A stretch of 64,000 nt of DNA from Sphingomonadaceae bacterium (GTDB taxonomy: Bacteria > Pseudomonadota > Alphaproteobacteria > Sphingomonadales > Sphingomonadaceae): NCBI GenBank assembly GCA_947476425.1, contig CANJQJ010000003.1, positions 57,514-121,513 on the forward strand, given 5' to 3'. Under the pieces are notes generated by a model. That model was not told the origin of the DNA. It did no database searches and saw nothing but the letters and a program-made list of their open reading frames with translations. Positions 49,752 through 57,872 of the stretch are shown one piece after another (the first letter of the stretch is position 1; each line of letters starts with the position of its first letter). Both the position numbers and the translations under genes were made by a program.

Positions 49752-49777
49752 CTCCCCTCCCTTGCCAGGGAGGGGAG
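49752..49777 (+). terminator. Hairpin after the second beta-oxidation operon
   Basis: CTCCCCTCCC (49752-49761), loop TTGCCA, GGGAGGGGAG (49768-49777). It lies between the VOC gene stop and the hydrolase start. No T-run follows, so it may be a weak stop. Confidence 0.55.
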
Positions 49778-49797
49778 ATTCGTCTTCAGATCTCCGG

Positions 49798-50628
49798 ATG
49801 ACCCTGCACAAGACGATCAAGCTCCAGGGCGACGGCGTGATGCTCACGGCGGAGGCCTATGGCGATCCCGCCGCTCCGCCAGTGCTGTTCTTCCACGGCG
49901 GCGGCCAGAGCCGGAGTAACTGGCGCGGCTCGGCCCGCAAGGTCGGCGACGCCGGCTATTACGGCATCACTGTCGACTTGCGCGGGCATGGCGACAGCGA
50001 ATGGGCCGCCGATGGCGACTATCTCCTCGATGCCTACGCTCGCGACGTCGAGCAGATCCTCACGCGGTTCGACCAGCCCGTCACCCTCGTCGGTGCATCG
50101 CGCGGGGGTCAGACCGCGCTGGTCGCGGGATCGCGGCACCCCGACAAGGTTCGCCTGATCATGCTGGCCGATGTAGCCCCGCTGATGAACGACACCGGCG
50201 TCGACAATATCCGCGATTTCTTCAAGGCCAGCGCCAACGGCTTCGCCAACGTCGACGAGGCCGCCGATGCGCTCGCCGTTCTCGGCCAACCCCGCCTTGC
50301 AAACGCCGCCGGGCTCGCCAAGGCGATGCGCCGCGACACGTCGGGACGCCTGTTCTGGAAATGGGATCCCAAGACCACTTCTCCCGAATTTCTCCATCCG
50401 ATGTCGGAAGGCCATGCGCTTCTGGAGGCCGCCGCGCGGGTCAAGACACCGGTAGTGCTCGTGCGCGCCGAGCATAGTAACATCGTCACCGACGAAGGGG
50501 TCGCCCGCTTTCGCGAACTCGCCCCGCAACTCGAAGTGATCGAAGCCAAGGGAGTCGGCCATATGTTCACCAGCGACCGCAACGACGCTTTTGCAGAGAC
50601 CCTGCTCGCGCATCTGGCACAAGCGTGA
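49798..50628 (+). CDS. Alpha/beta hydrolase
   Basis: A 276-residue hydrolase: HGGGQSRSNW oxyanion loop near residue 33, DLRGHGDSEW after strand four, nucleophile Ser101 in LVGASRGGQTAL, and the His in KGVGHMFTSD near the C-terminus. It resembles peroxidase/epoxide-hydrolase-like members; possible roles are lactone or ester hydrolysis, or C-C bond cleavage. ATG 49798 has no good ribosome site; an in-frame start at 49762 lies inside the hairpin. It is co-translated with the SDR that follows (GTGA overlap). Confidence 0.83.
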   Translation: MTLHKTIKLQGDGVMLTAEAYGDPAAPPVLFFHGGGQSRSNWRGSARKVGDAGYYGITVDLRGHGDSEWAADGDYLLDAYARDVEQILTRFDQPVTLVGASRGGQTALVAGSRHPDKVRLIMLADVAPLMNDTGVDNIRDFFKASANGFANVDEAADALAVLGQPRLANAAGLAKAMRRDTSGRLFWKWDPKTTSPEFLHPMSEGHALLEAAARVKTPVVLVRAEHSNIVTDEGVARFRELAPQLEVIEAKGVGHMFTSDRNDAFAETLLAHLAQA

Positions 50629-51380
50629 ACAAGCTCGTGAACAAGGGCGCTGCTTTTGTCGTCGGCGGCAGCGGCGGGCTCGGCAGCGCGATCTGCCGCG
50701 CACTCGCCCCCGATTGGGAAGGCGTGGCGATAGGCTATCGCTCGCGTGAGGCTGGTGCAGTGAATCTCGCCGAGACACTTCCCAATGCCCTCGCGACACG
50801 CTGCGACCTGGGCGATGCGGCATCGATCACGGCCTCGATTGCCGAGGCTGTCGAACGGTTTGGCGAAGTCGGCACGATGGTGTTCGCAAGCGGGGTCGAA
50901 ATCGGCCAGCCCTTCGTCTCCAAGATCAGCGAAGACCAGTGGCGCGAGGTGATCGAGACCGAGATCGTCGGCTTCACGCGCGTCGTCAGCGCTACCCTGC
51001 CCATCTTCCGCAAGCAGGGGCACGGCAATTTCGTCGCGGTGGTCTCGGTAGCCAACTACGCCTATCCGCCCGGAGACGCGCTGTCGTCGGTGCCAAAAGC
51101 GGCGATCGAGTCGCTTGGCCGGGCGATTGCCAAGGAAGAAGGTCGCTACGGCATCCGTGCCAACATGGTCGCGCCCGGCATCATCGACGCCGGGCTTGGA
51201 TCGGCATTCCTGAAGGACCTGTATTCGCCCGAAATCTGGGAAACCCAGCGCAGGCGAATCGCACTGCAGCGCTTCGGCGAAGGCAATGAGATTGCAGAAG
51301 CGGTGGCGTTCCTGGCTTCGGATCGCGCCAGCTACATTACCGGGCAGACGCTCATCGTCGATGGCGGGTTCAGCCTGTAA
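50625..51380 (+). CDS. SDR-fold protein with Ser in place of the catalytic Tyr
   Basis: A 251-residue SDR-like protein. The cofactor motif is VVGGSGGLGSAICRAL near residue 13; FASGVE replaces NNAG; VVSVANYAYP carries the Ser; the segment DALSSVPKAAIESLGRAI has the lysine but Ser where YxxxK tyrosine belongs. The C-terminus ITGQTLIVDGGFSL is normal. Activity as an ordinary dehydrogenase is doubtful; it may be an enoyl-reductase-type or lyase-like member, or use another residue. The GTG start overlaps the hydrolase stop. Confidence 0.83.
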   Translation: MNKLVNKGAAFVVGGSGGLGSAICRALAPDWEGVAIGYRSREAGAVNLAETLPNALATRCDLGDAASITASIAEAVERFGEVGTMVFASGVEIGQPFVSKISEDQWREVIETEIVGFTRVVSATLPIFRKQGHGNFVAVVSVANYAYPPGDALSSVPKAAIESLGRAIAKEEGRYGIRANMVAPGIIDAGLGSAFLKDLYSPEIWETQRRRIALQRFGEGNEIAEAVAFLASDRASYITGQTLIVDGGFSL

Positions 51381-51472
51381 GCGGCCGTTGCGGAAACCAC
51401 TTCGTCTGCCTTACCTCCGCTACCTCGTCCGCCCCACTTCGCCCCCCTACCCGTCATCCCGACGCCACTTCC

Positions 51473-51566
51473 CGTCATCCCGACGAAAGTCGGGATCCAT
51501 GGGACCCACAGGTCTCGCGATCGTACGACCTCCGCAACGTGGATCCCGACGTCCGTCTGGATGACG
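51473..51566 (-). repeat. 94-bp REP-like unit, copy 4 (inverted)
   Basis: CGTCATCCCGACGAAAGTCG left arm, GACGTCCGTCTGGATGACG right arm, with the same middle as the other copies read on the opposite strand (CCATGGGACCCACAGGTCTC). It lies between convergent genes. Confidence 0.85.
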
Positions 51567-51585
51567 AATGAACTGGAACGAAAAC

Positions 51586-51611
51586 GGGGGAGAAGGTTGC
51601 CCTTCTCCCCC
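51586..51611. terminator. Hairpin between convergent SDR and SnoaL genes
   Basis: GGGGGAGAAGG (51586-51596), loop TTGC, CCTTCTCCCCC (51601-51611): 11-bp perfect stem, 28 bases before the minus-strand gene's stop at 51640. Confidence 0.6.
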
Positions 51612-51639
51612 GCATCCTCCCCTCTGGCGGGGGTATCGC

Positions 51640-52167
51640 TTATTTGTACGGATCGACCGGCTGCGGAACCGAGATAACCTCGAGGTCCTTCAGCATCGTC
51701 AGCACGTCGGAGATCGAATAGATGTGATCGATCTTGTCGCCGCGGAAACGCAGCCACGAGAACCAGATCACGTTCATCTCGTTGCCAGTCGGCTGAACGC
51801 CCATGTACGGGCCGCCCGTGTGCTTGCCATGGTGATGGCAAAGAACGCAGATCTCGTTCTCGCCACGGCCCCATGCCTTCAGCGTGCGGTAGATCGACGG
51901 CGGAAACGTCTTGTACAGGCCCTGCGGCGAGGTCTTCCACACATGATAGGTGCCGAGATCGGGACGGTTGGGATTGTCGTAGGTCATGGTTTCCGTATTG
52001 AAATACGCATCCATGCCTTCCCAGTCGCCACGGTTGATCACCTCATGGAGGTTCATCCAGTGGTTCACCATGAACGCCTGACGCTCGGTCAGGCCATCGG
52101 TGATTTCAGCGCGAACTTCCTTCGACAAAACGAAGTCGGCTTCGGTAAACGGGGCTAGGCCTCCCAT
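51640..52167 (-). CDS. SnoaL-like/NTF2-fold protein (ester-cyclase-like)
   Basis: A 175-residue protein. Core segments are MVNHWMNLHEVINRGDWEGM, DAYFNTETMTYDNPNRPDLG, EICVLCHHHGKHTGG with several His, and GDKIDHIYSISDV, the typical last strand of SnoaL/ester-cyclase relatives. Possible roles are cyclisation, isomerisation or hydration of a ring. GAGGAG lies 6 bases before ATG 52167. It is divergent from another SnoaL-type gene at 52357, with island motif copy 11 between them. Confidence 0.8.
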   Translation of the reverse strand: MGGLAPFTEADFVLSKEVRAEITDGLTERQAFMVNHWMNLHEVINRGDWEGMDAYFNTETMTYDNPNRPDLGTYHVWKTSPQGLYKTFPPSIYRTLKAWGRGENEICVLCHHHGKHTGGPYMGVQPTGNEMNVIWFSWLRFRGDKIDHIYSISDVLTMLKDLEVISVPQPVDPYK

Positions 52168-52278
52168 CACATTCTCCTCAAATGCGCCGCGTGTGGCGAC
52201 GCTTCATATGCAAGCTGCCGTGACTGCCGGAATCCCCGGCAGGACGGGCCCTTTTCCCGGCGGACCCCACCCCCATCA

Positions 52279-52294
52279 CCTACCTTTGGGAAGG
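52279..52294 (+). promoter_or_regulatory. Island motif copy 11 (candidate operator)
   Basis: CACCTACC TTTG GGAAGG context; ends 63 bases before the SnoaL start at 52357. The divergent SnoaL start is 112 bases away. Confidence 0.5.
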
Positions 52295-52356
52295 CATATC
52301 CGTTGCGCCCTCTCCTTAGGAAAGGGCAACGAAAAATCAGAGGAGAGGATGGTCCC

Positions 52357-52812
52357 ATGGCTCTAACGCTGCAAGAAATATCTGACCGCTTCGAGATCCA
52401 GGATCTCATGGTCGGATATTGCTACGCGGTCGACAATCGCGATTTCAACGCGCTCGACGACGTGTTTTCGGAAGATGCCGTGATCGACTATTCCGAAATG
52501 GTCGGTTTCATCGGCAATCGCGACGAAGTGAAGGTCTTCCTCGCCGAGGGGCTTGGGCAGATGCTCAATTATCAGCACGCGGTTTCGACCACGCAGTACA
52601 AGTTCGATGGCGACACCTGCCGCACCCGCACGGTTTGCCACAATCCGATGCTCGTGAAGAATCCCGATGGCAGCGAACAGCCCTTCTTCTTCGGCCTCTG
52701 GTATCATCATGAGTTCAAGCGCACGCCGGAGGGCTGGCGGATGTCGCATCTGCGCGAGCAGAAATGCTATAATTTCAATCTTCCCGACTGGATCAAGGAA
52801 ATGACCGCGTGA
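52357..52812 (+). CDS. SnoaL_4/NTF2-like protein
   Basis: A 151-residue NTF2-fold protein: EISDRFEIQDLMVGYCYAVD, then DALDDVFSEDAVIDYSEM with the acidic cluster, HNPMLVKNPDGSEQPFFFGL and the final strand WRMSHLREQKCY. It belongs to the subfamily in which the fragment at 63712 also falls. Members include dehydratases and isomerases of cyclic ketones. The downstream kinase-like gene overlaps by 4 bases (GTGA), so this SnoaL protein and the kinase-like protein are translated together. Confidence 0.85.
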   Translation: MALTLQEISDRFEIQDLMVGYCYAVDNRDFNALDDVFSEDAVIDYSEMVGFIGNRDEVKVFLAEGLGQMLNYQHAVSTTQYKFDGDTCRTRTVCHNPMLVKNPDGSEQPFFFGLWYHHEFKRTPEGWRMSHLREQKCYNFNLPDWIKEMTA

Positions 52813-53918
52813 GCGCCGCGACGATGATGCTCGACCACCCGGTCAGCGGCGATGGCATCACCACGGAATATGTGAACCGAATTCTCGAGGAAAGCGGCAA
52901 GGATTTCCACGTCTCGGCGGTTCGCGTTACCAGCGAGAAGACTTACGGCCAGCAGATGGTCTCCACCGCTGGACGTGCGCTGATCGAGGTCGATTACGCC
53001 CCCGGAGCGCCTGCCGGCCTGCCCACCCAGCTCGTCGTCAAGCTTGCACGCGGCGTCGATGAGATCATGGCGCCTTTCTATCGCAACGAGGTTGCCTTTT
53101 ACGGCCGCCTTCGTCCGGAACTCGACCTTGAGGTACCCCAGACGCTTGGCGGACACTTCAACCCGGAAACCAAGCGCTTCGCGATCCTCCTCGAAGACCT
53201 CTCGGTTCGCGGAGCGCGTTTCCCCAACGCACTCGTGCCGGTGACGCTCGACGAAGTTCGCTCCATCCTCGATTCGCATGCCGCGCTGCACGCCCAATAT
53301 TGGGATAGCCCGCGCCTGAAGGGCGATCTGGACTGGATCGGCACGCATACCACCGGTGTCATCGCCGAAATGCAAAACATCGGCGCAACGCCGTTCATCC
53401 AGTATGAAATCGACAACCAGAAGTTCAAGACCGAGCTCGTCGGGGCGTTGGGCTCAAGTGGGCCCGAACTCCATGCCGGCATGCTTGCGCTCCATCGTCA
53501 TCACCAGACGCTGCCGCAAACCGTGCTCCACGGCGACTCGCATATCGGCAACACCTACCTCACGCCCCAGGGCAAGGGCGGCCTGCTCGATTGGCAGCTG
53601 ATGGTGCGGGGCCACCACACCCACGACGTCAACTACCTGATCACCACGGCGCTCACGATCGAACAGCGGCGTAATCACGAGCGTGAACTGTTCGCTTACT
53701 ATCTCGATCGGCTTGCGGCCGGCGGGGTTACCGGGCTGCCCGCATTCGAGCAAAGCTGGCTCGAATTCCGGCGCAACCTCGCATGGGGGCTTTATTACGG
53801 TTGGCTGACGACACCGGTGCTCAACTATGGTTGGGAGATCAACATCGTCAACCATCTCCGCCTCTACACTGCCTATCAGGATCATGAGACCGGCAAGCTG
53901 ATCAAGGAACTGATGTAG
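52809..53918 (+). CDS. APH/ecdysteroid-kinase-like phosphotransferase C
   Basis: A 369-residue kinase-fold protein, more divergent than copies A and B. The hinge is ILLEDLSVRGARFPN, the catalytic loop TVLHGDSHIGNTYL (HGDxxxxN) and the metal Asp GLLDWQLMVRG. The N-terminal half has RALIEVDYAPGAPAGLPTQL and VVKLARGVDE with the likely ATP lysine. GTG start overlapping the SnoaL stop. Third member of this family in the island; all three are next to SnoaL or SDR genes, consistent with phosphorylating a hydroxylated small molecule. Confidence 0.84.
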   Translation: MSAATMMLDHPVSGDGITTEYVNRILEESGKDFHVSAVRVTSEKTYGQQMVSTAGRALIEVDYAPGAPAGLPTQLVVKLARGVDEIMAPFYRNEVAFYGRLRPELDLEVPQTLGGHFNPETKRFAILLEDLSVRGARFPNALVPVTLDEVRSILDSHAALHAQYWDSPRLKGDLDWIGTHTTGVIAEMQNIGATPFIQYEIDNQKFKTELVGALGSSGPELHAGMLALHRHHQTLPQTVLHGDSHIGNTYLTPQGKGGLLDWQLMVRGHHTHDVNYLITTALTIEQRRNHERELFAYYLDRLAAGGVTGLPAFEQSWLEFRRNLAWGLYYGWLTTPVLNYGWEINIVNHLRLYTAYQDHETGKLIKELM

Positions 53919-53939
53919 CCAATCCGGCGTGGTGAACCT

Positions 53940-53955
53940 GGATTCGCCCCATAGG
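53940..53955 (-). promoter_or_regulatory. Island motif copy 12 (weak)
   Basis: Minus strand: CACCTATG GGGC GAATCC context. The left half fits but the right half is poor, and it is 136 bases from the next start (54091). Confidence 0.25.
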
Positions 53956-54090
53956 TGACGCGCAAGGCTTTTGGTGGCATGAGCGCGCCCACGGTGTGGC
54001 CAATATGATCCAGGTCAGCTTCTTCATTATCAACAATACGCCCGTCATCATCGGCCGGGCATTCGCCGGAGGCCCGAGCTCGCTCGTCCC

Positions 54091-56478
54091 ATGATCAAAC
54101 AATCCAGATCACCCAGCCGCGCCGCCGCGCGCCTGCTCACCGTCTTCGCAATCTTCCTCGGCCTCGTCGGGCTCAGCCTGGCTTGGCTTGGCTGGATGCT
54201 GCTGCAGATCCAGGGCTCGCCATATTATATCCTTGCCGGCGCATTGATGGTGATATCGGCGGTACTCGTCGCACGTCGAAATTGGGGCGGCGTGTGGCTC
54301 TACTGGCTGTACTTCGGCGGCACGCTGGTTTGGGCGCTATGGGAATCGGGCCTGGACGGCTGGGCGCTCGCACCACGGCTGGCGATGCCCGCGATCATGG
54401 GATTGTGGATGCTCACGCCCTGGTTCCGCTTGGCGATGCGTGCCGGGCGACCGTTGCCGGGGGGACGCATATTGTGGCCCGCGCTCGGCTTACTGATCGT
54501 TGGGTCGATCGGCTTCTTCTTCTGGATGGATCGTTCGCCCGAACCAACGGGCGGAATTGCGTCCAACGCCGCCCCTGCCAACCCTCTCGACGGCGAGTGG
54601 CGCTATTACGGCAACGACCAGGGCGGCTCGCGCTTCTCGCCGCTTGGCCAGATCACCCCGGCGAACGTCGCCGGGCTTCAACGTATCTGGAGCTACCACA
54701 CCGGTCCCGTACCGGGTGGGGCCAGCGCGTCATTCGAAACTACCCCGCTCAAGATCGGCGACCGCCTCTATTTCTGCACCGGCTACAACGACATCGTCGC
54801 GCTCGACGCTGAGACCGGCAAGCAGATCTGGCGCCACTCCTCGCATGTCGATACCGCCGGCGTGTTCGGGCTGACTTGCCGTGGCGTCGCCTACTACAAG
54901 GTTCCAGATGCCACCGGCCCTTGCGCCGAGCGAATCTATACCGCCACCCTCGACGCTCGCCTGCTGGCGGTCGATGCGAACGACGGCAAGCTCTGCGCTG
55001 GCTTCGGCAAGAATGGCGAAACCAGCCTGCTGCAGGGCATGGGCCCTGTCGAGAAGAGCTATTATTTCGTCACGTCACCTCCGCAGATCGTCCGTGGAAG
55101 GCTCGTCGTGGGCGGCTGGGTGACCGACGGCCAGATGGTCGGCGAGCCATCCGGCGTAATCCGTGCCTTCGACGCGATCACCGGCAATTTCTCGTGGGCG
55201 TTCGACATTGGCAAGCCCGATTTCCACGGCCTCCCGCCCGAGGGCCAGACCTTCACGCGCGGCACCCCCAACAGCTGGGCGCCGATGAGCGCGGACGAAA
55301 AGCTCGGCCTGCTCTACGCCCCGACCGGCAATGCCACGCCCGACTATTTCGCGGCGCATCGCACCCCCAACATGGATCGCTATTCGAGTTCGGTAGTCGC
55401 CATCGATGCCGAGACCGGCGCGGCGCGCTGGTCGTTTCAGACGACGCATCACGATCTGTGGGATTATGACGTCCCATCACAGCCAACGCTCGTAGACCTG
55501 CCGGGTGGCATCAAGGGCCTGCTCCAACCGACCAAGCGCGGCGAGACCTTCTTCCTCGATCGCGTGACCGGCAAGCCGCTTGCCCCGGTCACCGAACGCG
55601 CCGTCCCGCACGATGGCGTGCCCGAGGAACATATTTCGCCCACCCAGCCATTCTCGGCCAAGTGGCTGTCATTCCCCGGTCCGGTGCCTTCGGAAAAGAC
55701 CATGTGGGGCCTCACCCCGATCGACCAGGCGTGGTGCCGCATCCTGTTCAAGCGCGCGCGCTTCGACGGGACGATGACCCCGCTCAATACGAAGCGGCCG
55801 ACCGTGATCTGGCCGGGCTATCTCGGCGGATCCAACTGGGGCAGCATCGCGGTGGATCGCTTGCGCCACGTGATGATCATCAACACCAACCAGGTCATCA
55901 ACTATGACTGGCTGATCACCCGCGCCGACGCCGACAAGCAGGGAATCCGGCCGCGTGCTGTGAACCATGTAACCGATGTCGGCGGTCCCGCCGCGCAGAA
56001 GGGCACCCCTTACGCCGCGCATGTCGGCCCGTTCCTCTCGCCGCTCGCAATTCCCTGCAACCAGCCGCCCTACGGCATGATCCGTGGCGTCGACTTGCGT
56101 TCGGGCAAGGTGCTCTGGGAAAAGCCTTTCGGCACGTCGCGCGACAGCGGACCGCTTGCCATGCCGACCTTCGTGCCGATCCCGATGGGGGTTCCCAACA
56201 TCGGCGGCGCGGTGACGACGGCCAGCGGCCTCACCTTCATCGGCGCGACGCAGGAGCATGCGCTTCGCGCGTTTGAAACCACCACCGGCAAGCAGCTCTG
56301 GAAGACTCGCCTGCCCGCCGGTGGCCAGGCCACGCCCGCAACCTATTGGTCGAACAAAAGCGGCCGCCAGTTCGTTGTCATCGCTGCCGGTGGGCATGGC
56401 GCCATGCTTTCTGGACAAAGTGACGAAATTGTCGCTTATGCGTTGTCAGATCAAATACGCGGCTCAGAAAATCGGTAA
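54091..56478 (+). CDS. Membrane-bound PQQ-dependent dehydrogenase (Gcd/quinate type)
   Basis: A 795-residue quinoprotein. Five hydrophobic helices lie in residues about 15-150 (LLTVFAIFLGLVGLSLAWLG, YYILAGALMVISAVLVARR, WLYWLYFGGTLVWAL, AMPAIMGLWMLTPW, ILWPALGLLIVGSIGFFFWM), as in glucose dehydrogenase Gcd. The periplasmic eight-bladed propeller follows: GEWRYYGNDQGGSRFSPLGQ start, QTTHHDLWDYDVPSQPTLVD with the cofactor-binding His-Asp-Leu, and LPAGGQATPATY near the end. It oxidises a sugar, cyclic alcohol or related substrate and passes electrons to ubiquinone. No PQQ biosynthesis genes are in the window. Next to the P450, it may act on a hydroxylated product. Confidence 0.92.
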   Translation: MIKQSRSPSRAAARLLTVFAIFLGLVGLSLAWLGWMLLQIQGSPYYILAGALMVISAVLVARRNWGGVWLYWLYFGGTLVWALWESGLDGWALAPRLAMPAIMGLWMLTPWFRLAMRAGRPLPGGRILWPALGLLIVGSIGFFFWMDRSPEPTGGIASNAAPANPLDGEWRYYGNDQGGSRFSPLGQITPANVAGLQRIWSYHTGPVPGGASASFETTPLKIGDRLYFCTGYNDIVALDAETGKQIWRHSSHVDTAGVFGLTCRGVAYYKVPDATGPCAERIYTATLDARLLAVDANDGKLCAGFGKNGETSLLQGMGPVEKSYYFVTSPPQIVRGRLVVGGWVTDGQMVGEPSGVIRAFDAITGNFSWAFDIGKPDFHGLPPEGQTFTRGTPNSWAPMSADEKLGLLYAPTGNATPDYFAAHRTPNMDRYSSSVVAIDAETGAARWSFQTTHHDLWDYDVPSQPTLVDLPGGIKGLLQPTKRGETFFLDRVTGKPLAPVTERAVPHDGVPEEHISPTQPFSAKWLSFPGPVPSEKTMWGLTPIDQAWCRILFKRARFDGTMTPLNTKRPTVIWPGYLGGSNWGSIAVDRLRHVMIINTNQVINYDWLITRADADKQGIRPRAVNHVTDVGGPAAQKGTPYAAHVGPFLSPLAIPCNQPPYGMIRGVDLRSGKVLWEKPFGTSRDSGPLAMPTFVPIPMGVPNIGGAVTTASGLTFIGATQEHALRAFETTTGKQLWKTRLPAGGQATPATYWSNKSGRQFVVIAAGGHGAMLSGQSDEIVAYALSDQIRGSENR

Positions 56479-56544
56479 TTGCTGATCCATCGAACGCGTT
56501 TTTGACCAACGCGCGATTCGGAATTGCATCGCAAGGAGAGAGAA

Positions 56545-57831
56545 GTGAGCGATCTGCACGAGGGCCTGGAAACGCTGGCCAAGGACTTTCACGCCGTCAC
56601 GGATACCTATGCCGGAACAGCGGTAACCGATCCCTACCCGATGTTTGCCGAGCTTCGTGCGACGACACCGGTGATGAAGGGCGACATCCTTGATCGCTAC
56701 CGCGTTCCAAGCCAGGCCGACTATGCCCGGCAGGGCCGCGAGGTTCACACGCTGTTCCGCTACAACGACGTGTACAACGTGCTCAAGGATGACGAGAACT
56801 GGCTGAGCTACATCATGGCCGACGGCTTTGGTGCCTCGGTCGACAACATGCTCCTCACCGCGATGGATGGCGAAACCCATCACAAATATCGCGCGCTGAT
56901 GCAGCCGCCCTTCCTGATGCCGACCGTGCGCCGCATGATGGACGCGCTGATCAAGCCGATCATCGACAATGAATATGTCAACGTCATGCGCCCGGACGGC
57001 AAGGCAGATCTCGTCCGCGATTTCTCGCTGCCCTTCCCGATCCGAGTTGTCTACGCCTTCTTCGGTTTCCCGGAAGACAATGAATCGGTGATGAAATTCG
57101 CCAGCTGGGCGCTACGCATCGTGGCAGGCCCGCAATATGATCCGGAAGTCCAGAAGATCACGATGGCGGCCTCGATGGAAGCCGGCATCCAGCTCTTCTA
57201 CCATGTCGTGCCGATTATCGCCGCTCGCCGGGCATCGGGCGTTCAGCGTGACGATCTGCTCGGCTTCATGATCAACGCCGATCTCGACGGCAAGAGGTTC
57301 ACCGACGAGGAGATCGGCCACTTCGTCCGCATGCTGCTGCTCGCGGCCGGCGAGACCACGAGCCGCAGCTTCATCAACATGATGGTCCAGCTGCTCGAAC
57401 GTCCGGACGTCCTCGAGAAGCTTCGCAACGATCGCTCGCTGATCGGCAAGGCGATTACCGAGACGATGCGCCGCGATCCAACCGCCGGTTTTCTTGCCCG
57501 CGCCGCCGCCAAGGATATCGAGATCGGCGGCGTCCTGATCAAGGAGGGGACTTCGGTCTCGCTGTCGATCGGCTCGGCCAACCGCGATCCGGAAGTCTAT
57601 GAGCGTCCCGACGAACTCTGGCTCGAACGCCCGATGCGTCCGGTGCTCAGCTTCGGCTTCGGCCCGCACATGTGCATGGGCATGCACATCGCCCGCGTGG
57701 AAATGGAGGTCGCGCTCAATTCGCTGCTGGATCTTCCGAACCTGCGCTTCGATCCCGCTTTCCCGAAGCCGGAAATCCGCGGAATGAACTTGCGCGGCGT
57801 CGACGCGATCAACGTCATCTGGGACATATAA
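56545..57831 (+). CDS. Cytochrome P450
   Basis: A 428-residue soluble bacterial P450. The I-helix is LLAAGETTSRSF, ETMRRDP is the ExxR of the K-helix, and the haem loop FGFGPHMCMGMHIAR places the axial Cys at about residue 377. It hydroxylates a hydrophobic substrate using electrons from a ferredoxin and reductase, neither of which is in the window. I start it at GTG 56545, preceded by AAGGAGAG; TTG 56524 is less likely. It follows the PQQ gene by 66 bases on the same strand and ends before a bidirectional hairpin. Confidence 0.93.
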   Translation: MSDLHEGLETLAKDFHAVTDTYAGTAVTDPYPMFAELRATTPVMKGDILDRYRVPSQADYARQGREVHTLFRYNDVYNVLKDDENWLSYIMADGFGASVDNMLLTAMDGETHHKYRALMQPPFLMPTVRRMMDALIKPIIDNEYVNVMRPDGKADLVRDFSLPFPIRVVYAFFGFPEDNESVMKFASWALRIVAGPQYDPEVQKITMAASMEAGIQLFYHVVPIIAARRASGVQRDDLLGFMINADLDGKRFTDEEIGHFVRMLLLAAGETTSRSFINMMVQLLERPDVLEKLRNDRSLIGKAITETMRRDPTAGFLARAAAKDIEIGGVLIKEGTSVSLSIGSANRDPEVYERPDELWLERPMRPVLSFGFGPHMCMGMHIARVEMEVALNSLLDLPNLRFDPAFPKPEIRGMNLRGVDAINVIWDI

Positions 57832-57840
57832 GCTCTGAAT

Positions 57841-57866
57841 TCCTCCCCGGGATCCCCCGGGGAGGA
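57841..57866. terminator. Bidirectional hairpin between P450 and SMP-30 genes
   Basis: TCCTCCCCGG (57841-57850), loop GATCCC, CCGGGGAGGA (57857-57866). It lies between two convergent stop codons (57831, 57873). Confidence 0.7.
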
Positions 57867-57872
57867 ACGAGA

